Positions 54,516 to 64,000 of a stretch of DNA of 64,000 nt are shown piece after piece. The translations under genes were made by a program, and so were the position numbers. The stretch lies in NCBI RefSeq assembly GCF_023554255.2, contig NZ_JAMJWD020000002.1, positions 186,001 to 250,000 of the forward strand. The letters run 5' to 3'. Below the pieces are notes generated by a model. That model did no database searches. It had not been told where the DNA came from and worked only from the letters and a program-made list of their open reading frames with translations. Source of the DNA: Phyllobacterium sp. 21LDTY02-6 (GTDB lineage: Bacteria > Pseudomonadota > Alphaproteobacteria > Rhizobiales > Rhizobiaceae). Within the stretch, counting starts at the first letter, position 1, and every line of letters begins with the position of its first letter.

Positions 54516-55559
54516 TTATTTGCAAGCGGCGACGGTATCCGGCTTCACGCCCTGGCACACCACATCCTTGCCGACCCAGCCGGCATCGATGACGACATTG
54601 AGATTGTCCTTGGTGACCGGTACGGGCGTGAGGAATACGGCATTGACCTCGACCTTGTTGGCGCCGCCGGCGAACTTCTGGACGTTCGGAATCTCTTCCA
54701 TCTTCTTGCCATCGGCAAGGGCGGAAGCGATGCCCGCGGCCTGCGTACCGAGTTCACGCGAGTCCTTCCAGATCGTGACCGTCTGCGTACCGAGCGCAAC
54801 GCGGTTCAGCGCCGCGAAATCGGCATCCTGTCCGGAAACCGGTACGGAACCGGCCAGGCCCTGGGCCTGCAGCGCGGCGATGGCGCCGCCGGCAGTACCG
54901 TCATTGGCCGCAACGACAGCATCGATCTTGTTGTCATTGGCGGTCAGGAACTGCTCCATGTTCTTCTGGGCATTGGCAGGAAGCCAGCCATCCGTATAGG
55001 CCTCGCCGGCATTCTTGATCTTGCCGGAGTCGATTGCCTCCTTCAGGACCTCCTGCGCGCCCGAAAACAGGAAATCCGCGTTCGGATCGGCCGAGCTGCC
55101 CTTGATGAAGGCATAATTACCCTCGGGCTTCACGGCGAATACGGCGCGGGCCTGCATGCGGCCGACTTCCTTGTTGTCGAAGGTGATGTAGAACGCGTCC
55201 TTGTTCTCGATCAGGCGATCATAGCCGACGACCGGAATGCCTTCGGCGACAGCTTTCTCGACTGCCGGCCCGATGGCGCTCGAATCCTGCGCGAGGATGA
55301 TGAGGGCATTGGCGCCCTGCGAGATCAGGCTTTCCACATCGGTCAATTGCTTGGATGCGGAAGATTGCGCATCAGCGGAGATGTACTTGTCGCCATTGGC
55401 CTCGAGCGCCTTCTTGATGGCTGCTTCGTCGGTCTTCCAACGCTCTTCCTGGAAATTCGACCAGGATACGCCGATCACCTTGTCCTTGGCCAACACAGGC
55501 GCTGAAAACGAGGCAGCGAGTATCGCCGCTCCCGCCACTGCGGTTGCAAATTTCTTCAT
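54516..55559 (-). CDS. xylF: D-xylose ABC transporter substrate-binding protein
   Basis: 347-residue periplasmic binding protein. The signal peptide ends near residue 24 (SAPVLA then KDKVIG). [21 protein letters not shown] is diagnostic of Xyl[30 protein letters not shown] and [20 protein letters not shown] are also characteristic. Excellent ribosome-binding site (GGGAGGG) before the ATG at 55559. First gene of the importer operon, divergent from the ROK repressor gene, with which it shares about 200 bp of control region. Confidence 0.94.
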   Translation of the reverse strand: MKKFATAVAGAAILAASFSAPVLAKDKVIGVSWSNFQEERWKTDEAAIKKALEANGDKYISADAQSSASKQLTDVESLISQGANALIILAQDSSAIGPAVEKAVAEGIPVVGYDRLIENKDAFYITFDNKEVGRMQARAVFAVKPEGNYAFIKGSSADPNADFLFSGAQEVLKEAIDSGKIKNAGEAYTDGWLPANAQKNMEQFLTANDNKIDAVVAANDGTAGGAIAALQAQGLAGSVPVSGQDADFAALNRVALGTQTVTIWKDSRELGTQAAGIASALADGKKMEEIPNVQKFAGGANKVEVNAVFLTPVPVTKDNLNVVIDAGWVGKDVVCQGVKPDTVAACK

Positions 55560-55765
55560 GTAACCCTCCCAGGTGCACGTGGCACGTTGACCCTGCGCGG
55601 CGCCTTTTGCCTCCGGCTTCCGCATCAAACCTCTTTATTTCGAGGCTCGAAAAAAATAGTGACTTAAAACGAATTCCGTGTCAACTTGCATTTTGGAAAC
55701 GTAACCTATTGCAATGCAACAATAATTTTTGCGATGCACAAAAAAGATTTCGGGAGGAGGTCGAT
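55560..55765. promoter_or_regulatory. Divergent control region of the xylose locus
   Basis: 206 bp between xylF (leftward) and the ROK repressor (rightward). For xylF, TTGACA (55684-55679 on the minus strand) is followed after 17 bp by a poor -10 (CACTAT). An 11-bp palindrome ttgca-a-tgcaa is at 55709-55719, a candidate repressor operator. GGGAGGAGG at 55752-55760 is the ribosome-binding site of the repressor gene. Element assignments are inferences. Confidence 0.5.
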
Positions 55766-57010
55766 TTGTTGCTGGAGGAGATCGCACGGCCGGACGATGT
55801 AAGGCGCCAGAACAGGCGCCTCGTGCTGAGCTCTTTGCGGCAACATGGTTCGGCATCGCGGACAGACATCGCCGCGCGTACCGGGCTCAGCCCTTCGACG
55901 GTTTCGGCCATCACGACGGCGCTGATTTCGGAAGGCATCATCGGGCACAATCCCGATGGCGATCCGGCCGCCAACCGGCGTGGCCGGCCACAGATCGCGC
56001 TTTCGTTGAACTCAGGCGCGGCGACCGTGGCGACGATCGAACTCGCGCTCAACCTCGTCCATGTCGTGCTCTTCGACTATCGCGGCGACGTGATCGGCGA
56101 GGAGCACCGGCGTACACCGACGCTCGATGCGACGACGCTGGACCTGACGCGCATGATGTGCGCCATGCTGGACCGGCTGCTGGAGGCGAGGCCGGCCGGT
56201 GCGGGACCGCTGCTGCACATTTCCATGGGGGTACAGGGCGTCACCGATGCGGGGAGCTCTTCCATGCTGTGGTCGCCGATCACGCCGGACGGCAATATCG
56301 GCTTTGGCGACGCGCTCAGCAAACGGTATGGCGTGGCGGTCTCCGTCGCCAATGATTGCAGCATGATCGCCGAGGCGCTGCGCTGGACCGATCCGGGGCA
56401 TTATACGGAAGATTTCGCCGCGATCCTGCTTTCCCACGGCATCGGCATGGGACTCTATCTCAAGGGCAAGCCGTTTCTCGGCGCCTATTCCTCCGCGGCG
56501 GAATTCGGCCACATGCTGCACGCACCGAAAGGTGCCCTGTGCCGTTGTGGCCGGCGTGGCTGCATCGAGGCCTATGCCAGCGACTACGCCATATTGCGGC
56601 GCGTTTCGGGGCAAGGCGAAGATGCCCTGCCCGCGCCCGATGTCGAGCCTGCCGCCTTCTACATGGTGGCCGAACGGGCAAGGCTTGCCGAGGGCAGCGA
56701 GCGGGAGGCCTTCCGCAAGGCAGGACAGGCCATCGGCTCGGGCCTGCGCAGCCTGTTTTCCCTCATCGATCCAGTGCCCGTCGCCCTCGTCGGTCCGGGC
56801 GCGGGCGTCTTCGACCTGATCGAAGAGGAACTTCGTGCGGTCGTTTCCGACACGTCCGGGTGGGGTGCCGGGCACGATCTCACCATCCGCTGCTATCCGG
56901 ATGAACATCCGCTCATCCTGCAGGGCTGCATGATGACATCCCTGCTACATCTCGATACCCATCATTTCGCGCCGGGAGAAGCGCCCGTCAGGCGGGACAT
57001 TCCAGCGTAA
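55766..57010 (+). CDS. xylR: ROK-family transcriptional repressor, XylR type
   Basis: 414-residue regulator expected to repress the xylose genes until xylose binds. N-terminal winged HTH: RRQNRRLVLSSLRQHGSASR then TDIAARTGLSPSTVS. C-terminal ROK domain with ASP-like sugar-binding segments (VANDCSMIAEAL; SHGIGMGLYLKGK; FGHMLH) and the zinc-binding CRCGRRGC (Cys259, Cys261, Cys266). No ATG lies at the domain start; I use the TTG at 55766, which has GGAGGAGG about 6 bases upstream. xylB follows 15 bp downstream with its own strong site. Confidence 0.88.
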   Translation: MLLEEIARPDDVRRQNRRLVLSSLRQHGSASRTDIAARTGLSPSTVSAITTALISEGIIGHNPDGDPAANRRGRPQIALSLNSGAATVATIELALNLVHVVLFDYRGDVIGEEHRRTPTLDATTLDLTRMMCAMLDRLLEARPAGAGPLLHISMGVQGVTDAGSSSMLWSPITPDGNIGFGDALSKRYGVAVSVANDCSMIAEALRWTDPGHYTEDFAAILLSHGIGMGLYLKGKPFLGAYSSAAEFGHMLHAPKGALCRCGRRGCIEAYASDYAILRRVSGQGEDALPAPDVEPAAFYMVAERARLAEGSEREAFRKAGQAIGSGLRSLFSLIDPVPVALVGPGAGVFDLIEEELRAVVSDTSGWGAGHDLTIRCYPDEHPLILQGCMMTSLLHLDTHHFAPGEAPVRRDIPA

Positions 57011-57025
57011 TATCAGGAGGATTTC

Positions 57026-58480
57026 ATGTATCTCGGGCTTGATCTGGGCACGTCGGGCGTCAAGGCGCTGCTCATCGACGCCAACCAGGCAATCATCGGT
57101 TCCGGCAATGGCTCGCTGGACGTCTCCCGCCCCCATTCCGGCTGGTCGGAACAGGATCCGGCCGAATGGATCCGGGCTGTCGAGGACGCGCTGGATGCGC
57201 TGAAGCGCGACCATCCGCGCGAGCTGGCCGCCGTGAAGGGCATCGGCCTTTCGGGTCAGATGCACGGCGCGACGCTTCTGGACGAGAGCGACAACGTGCT
57301 TCGTCCCTGCATGTTGTGGAACGATACGCGCAGCCATGTCGAAGCGGCGGAACTCGACGGCGATCCGCGCTTCCGCGAGCTGACCGGCAACATCGTCTTT
57401 CCGGGCTTCACGGCGCCGAAGGTTGCCTGGGTGCGGCGGCACGAGGCGGAGCTGTTCGCCAGGCTGCGTCGCGTGCTCCTGCCGAAAGATTATCTGCGGC
57501 TGTGGCTGACCGGGGAATATGCGTCCGACATGTCCGATGCTTCCGGCACCTCATGGCTGAACGTGCGCGAACGGGCATGGTCGGCTGAGCTGCTCGAAGC
57601 CACGGAACTCGGACTCGATGCCATGCCATCCCTCGTCGAGGGCACCGAGGTTTCGGGGACGCTCAAGCCAGAACTTGCGGCGCGCTGGGGCATGGGCAGG
57701 AATGTCGTGGTTGCCGGCGGCGCCGGCGACAATGCGGCCTCGGCCTGCGGCATGGGTACCGTCGGCGAGGGCCACGCCTTCGTTTCGCTCGGCACGTCCG
57801 GCGTCCTCTTTGCGGCCAATCGCGCCTATCTTCCCAATCCCGAAAGTGCCGTCCATGCCTTCTGTCACGCGCTGCCGGCCACATGGCACCAGATGGGCGT
57901 CATCCTTTCGGCCACCGATGCCCTCAACTGGTATGCGGGGATCACCTCCTGCAAGCCGGCGGAGCTGACGGAAGAGCTTGGCGCGGCCTTGCGCGAGCCG
58001 TCGCGCGTGAGGTTTCTCCCCTATCTCTCCGGCGAGCGCACGCCGCTGAACGATTCCAGCATCAGGGGCTCGTTCCATGGCCTCGAACATGCCAGCGACC
58101 GCGCGGCGCTGACCCAGGCGGTGCTCGAAGGCGTCGCCTTCGCCTTCCGCGACTGCCTTCAGGCGCTCGCCGCTGCCGGCACGAAGCTCGATCGCGTCAC
58201 TGCCGTCGGCGGCGGCTCGCGGTCGCAATACTGGCTCAAGACCATAGCGACGGCCCTCGGCCTGCCGGTCGACGTGCCGGCGGACGGGGATTTCGGCGCA
58301 GCCTTCGGCGCAGCCCGCCTCGGCCTGATCGCCGCGGAGAATGCCGAGCCCATGGAAATCTGCAGCGCACCCGCCATCGAAGCGACGATCGAGCCGGATC
58401 TTGCACTGAAACCGGCCTTCGATGCCGCCTATCAACATTATCACGCCCTATATCCAGCACTAAAAGGAGTTCAATCATGA
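57026..58480 (+). CDS. xylB: Xylulokinase
   Basis: 484-residue FGGY-family kinase converting xylulose to xylulose-5-phosphate. [17 protein letters not shown] is the N-terminal phosphate loop; [15 protein letters not shown] and the catalytic-region [15 protein letters not shown] and [10 protein letters not shown] are XylB-type. [16 protein letters not shown] is the FGGY C-terminal signature. AGGAGG precedes the ATG. Its stop overlaps the xylA start (ATGA), coupling the two enzymes. Confidence 0.96.
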   Translation: MYLGLDLGTSGVKALLIDANQAIIGSGNGSLDVSRPHSGWSEQDPAEWIRAVEDALDALKRDHPRELAAVKGIGLSGQMHGATLLDESDNVLRPCMLWNDTRSHVEAAELDGDPRFRELTGNIVFPGFTAPKVAWVRRHEAELFARLRRVLLPKDYLRLWLTGEYASDMSDASGTSWLNVRERAWSAELLEATELGLDAMPSLVEGTEVSGTLKPELAARWGMGRNVVVAGGAGDNAASACGMGTVGEGHAFVSLGTSGVLFAANRAYLPNPESAVHAFCHALPATWHQMGVILSATDALNWYAGITSCKPAELTEELGAALREPSRVRFLPYLSGERTPLNDSSIRGSFHGLEHASDRAALTQAVLEGVAFAFRDCLQALAAAGTKLDRVTAVGGGSRSQYWLKTIATALGLPVDVPADGDFGAAFGAARLGLIAAENAEPMEICSAPAIEATIEPDLALKPAFDAAYQHYHALYPALKGVQS

Positions 58481-59787
58481 GCAGCGGATTTTTCGGTGAT
58501 GTCACCCCGGTTAAATACGAGGGACCGGACAGCACCAATCCACTAGCCTACCGTTTCTACAATCCGGACGAGATCGTTCTCGGCAAGCGCCTTGAAGACC
58601 ATCTCCGCTTTGCGGTTGCCTATTGGCATTCCTTCGTCTGGCCGGGCGGCGATCCCTTCGGCGGGCAGACGTTCGAGCGGCCATGGTTCAACGAGACCAT
58701 GGATGGCGCGAAGCTCAAGGCCGATGTGGCCTTCGAGATGTTCAGCCTTCTCGGCGCGCCCTATTTCTGCTTTCACGATGCCGATGTTCGCCCCGAGGGC
58801 GAGACGATTGCCGAAAGCAATAAGCGCCTGCATGAAATCGCCGATTATTTCGCGGCCAAGATGGAAAAGACCGGCACGAAACTGCTCTGGGGAACAGCGA
58901 ACCTGTTCTCCAACCGGCGCTACATGGCGGGTGCAGCGACGAATCCCGATCCGGATGTCTTCGCCTACTCCGCAGCGACGGTCAAAACCTGCATGGACGT
59001 CACGCAGAAGCTGAACGGCGAGAACTATGTGCTGTGGGGCGGGCGCGAGGGCTACGAGACCCTGCTCAACACCGACATGAAGCGCGAGCTCGACCAGATG
59101 GGCCGCTTCCTCAGCCTCGTGGTCGATTACAAGCACAAGATCGGTTTCAAGGGCACCATCCTGATCGAGCCGAAGCCGCAGGAGCCGACCAAGCATCAAT
59201 ATGATTATGATGCAGCCACCGTCTACGGCTTCCTCAAGCGGTTCGGCCTCGAAAACGAGGTGAAGCTCAACCTCGAACAGGGCCACGCCATCCTTGCCGG
59301 CCACTCCTTCGAGCATGAGCTTGCCACGGCGGCTGCATTGGGCGTCTTCGGTTCGATCGACATGAACCGCAACGACTACCAGTCCGGCTGGGACACGGAC
59401 CAATTCCCGAACAATGTTCCGGAAGTCGCCCTCGCCTATTACGAGATATTGAAGGCGGGCGGCTTTACCACGGGCGGCACCAATTTCGACTCCAAGCTTC
59501 GCCGGCAGTCGCTCGACCCGCAGGACCTGCTGATCGCCCATATTGGCGGCATGGATACTTGCGCGCGCGGCCTGAAGGCAGCGGCGGCGATGTTCGAGGA
59601 CAAGGTTCTTTCCGGCTTCGTCGAAGACCGCTATGCCGGCTGGTCCAAGCCCGAGGCACAGGCGATGCTTTCCGGCAAATTGTCGCTCGAGGAAATCGCC
59701 GCCAAGGTGGAAAGCAGCAATCTCCAGCCGAAGCCAAAATCCGGCCGCCAGGAATATCTGGAGAATATCGCCAACCGCTACGTCTGA
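58477..59787 (+). CDS. xylA: Xylose isomerase
   Basis: 436-residue metal-dependent isomerase converting xylose to xylulose. [34 protein letters not shown] (with the catalytic His), [36 protein letters not shown] and the metal-ligand region [19 protein letters not shown] and [10 protein letters not shown] are all conserved (group II type). Start is the ATG at 58477 with AAAAGGAG upstream, overlapping the xylB stop by 4 bp. The open frame continuing upstream inside xylB is not part of the protein. Confidence 0.97.
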   Translation: MSSGFFGDVTPVKYEGPDSTNPLAYRFYNPDEIVLGKRLEDHLRFAVAYWHSFVWPGGDPFGGQTFERPWFNETMDGAKLKADVAFEMFSLLGAPYFCFHDADVRPEGETIAESNKRLHEIADYFAAKMEKTGTKLLWGTANLFSNRRYMAGAATNPDPDVFAYSAATVKTCMDVTQKLNGENYVLWGGREGYETLLNTDMKRELDQMGRFLSLVVDYKHKIGFKGTILIEPKPQEPTKHQYDYDAATVYGFLKRFGLENEVKLNLEQGHAILAGHSFEHELATAAALGVFGSIDMNRNDYQSGWDTDQFPNNVPEVALAYYEILKAGGFTTGGTNFDSKLRRQSLDPQDLLIAHIGGMDTCARGLKAAAAMFEDKVLSGFVEDRYAGWSKPEAQAMLSGKLSLEEIAAKVESSNLQPKPKSGRQEYLENIANRYV

Positions 59788-59815
59788 CGCCGGCGTTCGG
59801 ATTGACGTGAATCCA

Positions 59816-59869
59816 AAGCGGGCGGCAAGAAGGGCCGGGACATGTTTCCGGTGCTTCTGTCGCCCGCTT
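59816..59869. terminator. Long bidirectional hairpin between xylA and SDR gene
   Basis: AAGCGGGCG (59816-59824) pairs with CGCCCGCTT (59861-59869); inside, AGAAG pairs with CTTCT and CCGG with CCGG, closing on loop gacatgttt. ctttatc follows. A second hairpin, GGCACG/CGTGCC (59878-59902), lies next to it on the side of the SDR gene. Together they can end both convergent transcripts. Confidence 0.75.
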
Positions 59870-59919
59870 CTTTATCAGGCACGATGTCGCATTTTCCGTG
59901 CCAGCGATGCCCGCAGGGC

Positions 59920-60669
59920 TCAGACGTGCTGGCCGCCATTGATGTGGATTTCGGAGCCCGTGACATAGGACGAGGCTTCGCTGCAGAGGAAATAGATCGT
60001 CTCCGCCACTTCCGCCGTCTTGCCTAGGCGGCGCAGCGGCAGATGCTCCACCAGCTTGTCCGTACCCGGCGACAGAATGGCGGTGTCGATCTCGCCCGGT
60101 GCAATCGCATTGACGCGAATGCCGTGCGGTCCGAAATCCGATGCCATCTCGCGCGTCAGCGAGGCCAGCGCTGCCTTGGACGTCGCATAGGCCGTACCGG
60201 CGAAGGGATGCACCCGGCTGCCGGCGATCGACGTCACGTTCACCACCGATCCCTTGGCTGCTTCGAGCTCCGCGAAAAGCCCGCGAGCCAGCATGATGGG
60301 TGCGAAGAAATTGACGCGGAAGACGTCCATCCACGTGTCCATCGGCGTCGCGATCGAATCGAGACGCTCGCCCTTGCCATTCTTCGGGGAGATACCGGCA
60401 TTGTTGACCAGCGCATTCAGGCGCCCGCCCTCGCTCGCCAGCCGCTGCCTTATCTCCGCCACCGCATGTTCGACATCGACGGGATCGGCAAGATCGACCT
60501 TGATGTGATCTTCCGGCCCTGCCGGCCATGGGCAATTATCGGCGAAACCCTGGCGCGAACAGGTAATGACGCGCCATCCGGCCTGGGAAAAACGTTTGAC
60601 TGTGGCATGGCCGATGCCACGGCTTGCGCCGGTCAGAACGAGGACTTTGCGAGGTTGATCAGCGGTCAT
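59920..60669 (-). CDS. SDR family oxidoreductase
   Basis: 249-residue classical short-chain dehydrogenase/reductase. Cofactor loop TGASRGIG (13-20), NNAG at 89-92, and catalytic Ser147, Tyr161 and Lys165 (YATSK). The Arg in LVLTGASRGIG and CSRQ hint at NADP preference, not certain. Substrate is unknown; next to xyl and glpK it may act on a sugar or polyol, but it is convergent with xylA, divergent from glpK and not in either operon. Confidence 0.88.
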   Translation of the reverse strand: MTADQPRKVLVLTGASRGIGHATVKRFSQAGWRVITCSRQGFADNCPWPAGPEDHIKVDLADPVDVEHAVAEIRQRLASEGGRLNALVNNAGISPKNGKGERLDSIATPMDTWMDVFRVNFFAPIMLARGLFAELEAAKGSVVNVTSIAGSRVHPFAGTAYATSKAALASLTREMASDFGPHGIRVNAIAPGEIDTAILSPGTDKLVEHLPLRRLGKTAEVAETIYFLCSEASSYVTGSEIHINGGQHV

Positions 60670-60793
60670 GATTTAGGTCTCCGTCCCAGCCATAGACGAA
60701 AGCATCGGGAATATCGAGGCATAAGTTTTCGCGCTCATTGATCAAGGAAGGCGAAGGCAATAAGTTGACCGCCGCAGAAGAGGGGGAGCAAGC

Positions 60794-62284
60794 ATGAACG
60801 GTTATGTCCTGGCCATCGATCAGGGAACGACTTCGACCCGAGCGATCATTTTCGACAAGAATCGCAAGGTCGTGGGCACGAGCCAGCGCGAGTTCCAGCA
60901 GATCTATCCGCAGTCGGGCTGGGTGGAACATGATCCGGAAGAAATCTGGCAATCCGTGGTGGGCACGTGCCAGATCGCCATCGACAACGCCAGGATCGAG
61001 GCCGGCGAAGTGGCCGCCATCGGCATCACCAATCAGCGCGAAACCGTCGTCGTCTGGGACAAGGCCACGGGCCGCCCCGTGCACAATGCCATCGTCTGGC
61101 AGGATCGGCGCACGGCGGCCACATGCCAGAAACTGAAGAAGCAGGGACTGGAAAAACGCTTTACCCGGAAGACCGGCCTGTTGCTCGACCCGTATTTCTC
61201 CGGAACCAAGCTTGCCTGGATCCTCGACAAGGTTCCGGGTGCACGCAAGCGCGCGGCAAATGGCGAACTGCTGTTCGGAACAATCGACAGCTTCCTCATC
61301 TGGCGGCTGACCGAGGGAAAGGTGCATGCCACCGACGCCACAAATGCCTCGCGCACGCTGCTGTTCAACATCGCCAGGAACGAGTGGGACGACGAACTCC
61401 TGGATATCCTGCGGATACCGCGCGCCATGCTCCCCGAGGTCAAGGATTGCGCCGCCAATTACGGTTCGGCCGCCGCCTCGCTATTCGGCGCCGCCATACC
61501 CATTCTCGGCGTCGCCGGCGACCAGCATGCGGCAACCATCGGCCAGGCCTGTTTCGAGCCGGGCATGTTCAAATCCACCTATGGAACCGGCTGCTTCGCC
61601 GTCCTGAACACCGGGAGCGACATGGTCCTGTCGAAGAACCGGCTGCTGACGACCATTGCCTACCGCCTGAACGGCAAGACCACCTACGCCCTGGAAGGCT
61701 CGATCTTCATCGCCGGCGCTGCCGTGCAATGGCTGCGCGACGGCCTGAAGATCATCGGCTCGGCGCCTGAGACCGGCAAGCTTGCCGACCAGGCCGACCC
61801 GAGCCAGGAAGTCTATCTCGTACCCGCCTTCGTCGGCCTCGGAGCGCCCCATTGGGACGCCGAAGCGCGCGGCGCCATCTACGGGCTGACCCGCAATTCC
61901 GGTCCGGCGGAATTTGCCCGCGCGGCGCTCGAAGCGGTCTCCTACCAGACCCGCGACCTCCTGGACGCAATGCGCAAGGACTGGAAATCGGCGGATGCCA
62001 AGACCGTGCTGCGCGTCGATGGCGGCATGGTGGCATCCGACTGGACCATGCAGCGGCTGGCCGACATACTCGACGCGCCGGTCGATCGCCCCACAATATT
62101 GGAGACGACGGCACTCGGCGCGGCCTGGCTGGCCGGATCAAAGGCAGGCATCTGGCCGAATCGGCGGGAATTCGCCAAGACCTGGGAGCGCGACACGCGC
62201 TTCACGCCGAAGATGGACGAGAAGACCCGCAAGAGGAAGATCGCCGGCTGGAAGGCAGCCGTTCGCCGCACATTGACGAGTTGA
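60794..62284 (+). CDS. glpK: Glycerol kinase
   Basis: 496-residue FGGY kinase phosphorylating glycerol to glycerol-3-phosphate. [15 protein letters not shown] is the N-terminal loop; [63 protein letters not shown] and the C-terminal [18 protein letters not shown] are typical. The ATG at 60794 is preceded by GAGGGGGAG. No glpF or glpD lies here. A hairpin GGCAAC-ggca-GTTGCC (62285-62300) follows the stop. Confidence 0.97.
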   Translation: MNGYVLAIDQGTTSTRAIIFDKNRKVVGTSQREFQQIYPQSGWVEHDPEEIWQSVVGTCQIAIDNARIEAGEVAAIGITNQRETVVVWDKATGRPVHNAIVWQDRRTAATCQKLKKQGLEKRFTRKTGLLLDPYFSGTKLAWILDKVPGARKRAANGELLFGTIDSFLIWRLTEGKVHATDATNASRTLLFNIARNEWDDELLDILRIPRAMLPEVKDCAANYGSAAASLFGAAIPILGVAGDQHAATIGQACFEPGMFKSTYGTGCFAVLNTGSDMVLSKNRLLTTIAYRLNGKTTYALEGSIFIAGAAVQWLRDGLKIIGSAPETGKLADQADPSQEVYLVPAFVGLGAPHWDAEARGAIYGLTRNSGPAEFARAALEAVSYQTRDLLDAMRKDWKSADAKTVLRVDGGMVASDWTMQRLADILDAPVDRPTILETTALGAAWLAGSKAGIWPNRREFAKTWERDTRFTPKMDEKTRKRKIAGWKAAVRRTLTS

Positions 62285-62300
62285 GGCAACGGCAGTTGCC
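62285..62300. terminator. Small hairpin between glpK and the PBP gene
   Basis: GGCAAC (62285-62290) and GTTGCC (62295-62300), loop ggca, in the 24-bp gap between convergent genes. Stem is only 6 bp and no T-run follows, so it is a weak terminator candidate. Confidence 0.45.
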
Positions 62301-62308
62301 GGGCGGCT

Positions 62309-64000
62309 TCAATTGCCCATGATCAGGTCGAACAGCGTGGTCTTCCCGCGCTTCTGCCCGGAACCGCCTACGTCGCCAGGCGGCACCGGACGGGTCGACC
62401 CCGTCTGGCCGGTGATATCGACCGGCGGCATCGGCGCACCGCCGTCGAGCTGGGCCGAAGGCGCGCCGCCATCCGCGCCGGAGGCCGGCAAGATGTCGTT
62501 GCCATCCTCGACCTGCTCGTTGAGCCGATAATTGCCGGGCAATGCGGCAACGGGCACGCCCTTATGGGCCGCGACCATGAAATCCTTCCAGGCGATCGCC
62601 GGCAGGGAACCGCCGGTCAGCTTGGTCGGCTTGCCATTGTCATTGCCGAACCAGACGCCGGTCGTCAGGTTCGACGTATAGCCCACGAACCAGGCGTCGC
62701 GGAAATTCTGGCTGGTGCCGGTCTTGCCGGCCGCCGGCCAGCCGAACCTGGCCCTGGTCGCCGTGCCGCGCTCGATCGTCTGGCTGAGCATCGCATTCAT
62801 CATGCCGACATTGCGCGCCTCGATGACGCGGCTCGGCGCTGGCGCCTTGTACTCATAGAGCAGCTTGCCGCCCGTCGTCCTGACCCGCCGGATGATATGG
62901 ATCGGCGCCTTGTAGCCGCCATTGGCGAAGGGAACGAAGGAATCCGTCAGTTCCAGCAAGGTCACCTCCGAAGTGCCGAGGGCGAGCGAGGCGTTGGAGG
63001 TGAGGTCCGATTCGATGCCCAGCCGGTGGGCGGTGGAAACTACCGTTGCCGGGCCGACCTCCATCACCAGCTGCGCCGAGACCGAGTTGAGCGACCGCGC
63101 CAGCGCCTCGGCAAGCGTGACCTTGCCGTAATATTTGCCGTTATAGTTTCCCGGCGTCCACTTGCCGATGCGGATCGGAGCGTCATTGCGCACGGAATCC
63201 GGTGTGAAGCCCGCTTCGAGCGCCGAGAGATAGACGAAGGGCTTGAAGGTCGAGCCTGGTTGGCGGCGCGCCTCGCTGGCACGGTCGAACTGGCTGTTGG
63301 CATAATCATAGCCGCCGACGAGCGCGCGGACGGCGCCGGTGCCGTCGATGGAGACCAGCGCGCCCTGCGACACCTTCAGCTTGTCGCCATTCTCGCTGAT
63401 CAGATCGCGGATCGAGGCTTCGCCGAGCTTCTGCAGCCCGAGATCGACCGTCGTATCCACCACGACGTCGGACCGAACCTCGCCGATGAGCTCGGGCAAT
63501 TCCTCCATGACGCGATCCGCCACATATTGCTCCGATCCGGTCCAGTAGGACGAGACGCGCGAGGCGGGCTGCTTCATCGCGAAGGTCAGCTCCTTGTCGC
63601 CGATCACGCCCTGCTCGCGCATGGCGGCAAGCACAAGCTGCGACCGCTCGCGGGCCGCCTTCGGATCGCGTGCCGGAGAGAGACGCGACGGCGCCTTGAG
63701 AAGTCCGGCAAGCAGCGCTGCCTCGGGCAGGGTGACTTCCTTGGCCGACTTGTTGAAATAACGCCGCGAGGCTGCGGCGACACCGTATGATCCGGAACCG
63801 AGATAGACCCGGTTCAGATACATTTCGAGTATCTGCTTCTTCGTATATTTCTGCTCAAGCCAGAGCGCGAGGAGCACTTCCTGCACCTTGCGCTCGATGG
63901 TGCGGTCCGGCGTCAGGAACAGGTTCTTGGCGAGCTGCTGCGTGATGGTGGAGCCGCCCTGGACGAGACGCCCGGACATGACATTTGTCACCATGGCGCG
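62309..64000 (-). CDS. Penicillin-binding protein 1A-type, 5' end outside window
   Basis: C-terminal 563 or so residues of a class A penicillin-binding protein; the N-terminal anchor and the first part of the glycosyltransferase domain are cut by the right edge. Visible GT51 motifs: GGSTITQQLAKNLFL and QILEMYLNRVYLGSGSYGV. The transpeptidase domain has the SxxK in RQPGSTFKPFVYL, SxN in RSLNSVSAQL and KTG in AAGKTGTSQNFRDAW. The tail is Gly/Pro-rich. It polymerises and cross-links peptidoglycan. Closest to the PBP1A type; a smaller class A paralog cannot be excluded without the N-terminus. Confidence 0.92.
   Translation of the reverse strand, partial: RAMVTNVMSGRLVQGGSTITQQLAKNLFLTPDRTIERKVQEVLLALWLEQKYTKKQILEMYLNRVYLGSGSYGVAAASRRYFNKSAKEVTLPEAALLAGLLKAPSRLSPARDPKAARERSQLVLAAMREQGVIGDKELTFAMKQPASRVSSYWTGSEQYVADRVMEELPELIGEVRSDVVVDTTVDLGLQKLGEASIRDLISENGDKLKVSQGALVSIDGTGAVRALVGGYDYANSQFDRASEARRQPGSTFKPFVYLSALEAGFTPDSVRNDAPIRIGKWTPGNYNGKYYGKVTLAEALARSLNSVSAQLVMEVGPATVVSTAHRLGIESDLTSNASLALGTSEVTLLELTDSFVPFANGGYKAPIHIIRRVRTTGGKLLYEYKAPAPSRVIEARNVGMMNAMLSQTIERGTATRARFGWPAAGKTGTSQNFRDAWFVGYTSNLTTGVWFGNDNGKPTKLTGGSLPAIAWKDFMVAAHKGVPVAALPGNYRLNEQVEDGNDILPASGADGGAPSAQLDGGAPMPPVDITGQTGSTRPVPPGDVGGSGQKRGKTTLFDLIMGN

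Noticed and set aside
53054-55505. Long plus-strand open frames opposite xylG, xylH and xylF
   Set aside because: Antisense to genes with signal peptide, transmembrane and ATPase motifs; translations are low-complexity and unrelated to known proteins.
57883-58476. Upstream in-frame extension of xylA within xylB
   Set aside because: Xylose isomerases start at the MSSGFFGD-type N-terminus with its own ribosome-binding site at 58477; the extension is out of frame with xylB.

Overview
The window is a chromosomal segment of an alphaproteobacterium of the order Hyphomicrobiales (Rhizobiales). The evidence is the clusters lptC-lptA-lptB-rpoN-hpf-ptsN, lspA-olsB-mutS-glnD-murJ-trpS and sppA-ihfB, an ActS/ActR (RegB/RegA) redox pair, a very large cyclic beta-1,2-glucan synthase, an OlsB ornithine-lipid acyltransferase, a Cys-free Fur/Mur-type regulator, and CtrA-like and Irr (ICE)-like sites. 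GC content and codon use look even throughout. I see no prophage, transposase, CRISPR array, rRNA or tRNA. The genus cannot be fixed from sequence alone; a Phyllobacteriaceae/Brucellaceae/Rhizobiaceae-type genome fits.

Layout. 1-2.3 kb: start of a secreted-protein gene cut by the left edge, and an S10 carboxypeptidase-like lipoprotein (minus). 2.3-10 kb: helicase hrpB flanked by short tandem repeats, actS/actR, an mmcB-like gene divergent from an L,D-transpeptidase lipoprotein behind CtrA-like boxes, and pgm. 10-10.9 kb: gene-free block with two 125-126 bp inverted-repeat elements. 10.9-15.3 kb: a Cys-free Mrp ATPase, then a copper/cytochrome-oxidase assembly cassette (small Cys/His protein, PepSY membrane protein, PCu(A)C chaperone, SCO). 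15.3-16.5 kb: an unrecognised Cys-rich protein and a 58-residue membrane peptide behind an Irr-type palindrome. 16.6-20.5 kb: sulfate ABC transporter sbp-cysT-cysW-cysA. 20.7-29.3 kb: cyclic glucan synthase (2859 aa). 29.3-31.8 kb: methyltransferase with an operator-like promoter, Fur/Mur regulator, ptsN, hpf. 32-36 kb: rpoN and lptBAC (minus). 36-39 kb: sppA, ihfB, a LapA-like protein, an ornithine cyclodeaminase-family enzyme. 39-51.1 kb: two RNA methyltransferases, lspA, olsB, mutS, glnD, murJ, trpS. 51.1-52.3 kb: universal stress protein and Nfu. 52.3-59.8 kb: xylose divergon (ABC importer leftward; ROK repressor, xylB, xylA rightward). 59.9-64 kb: SDR oxidoreductase, glpK and a PBP1A-type penicillin-binding protein cut by the right edge.

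How the genes work together. Envelope functions dominate: LPS export (lptABC), lipid II flipping (murJ), peptidoglycan synthesis and cross-linking (PBP1A, L,D-transpeptidase), lipoprotein maturation (lspA, sppA), ornithine lipids (olsB), and glucose-phosphate supply (pgm) for periplasmic cyclic glucan (cgs). Nitrogen signalling is represented by glnD, ptsN and rpoN; redox and metal control by actSR, the Fur/Mur regulator and the ICE-type site. Xylose goes from uptake to xylulose-5-phosphate in one locus. No complete novel multi-gene system is evident. The least explained pieces are the ICE-box module at 15.4-16.5 kb, the paired inverted-repeat elements at 10.1-10.9 kb, the promoter-operator at 29.3 kb, and a possible RNA hairpin over the mutS ribosome-binding site.
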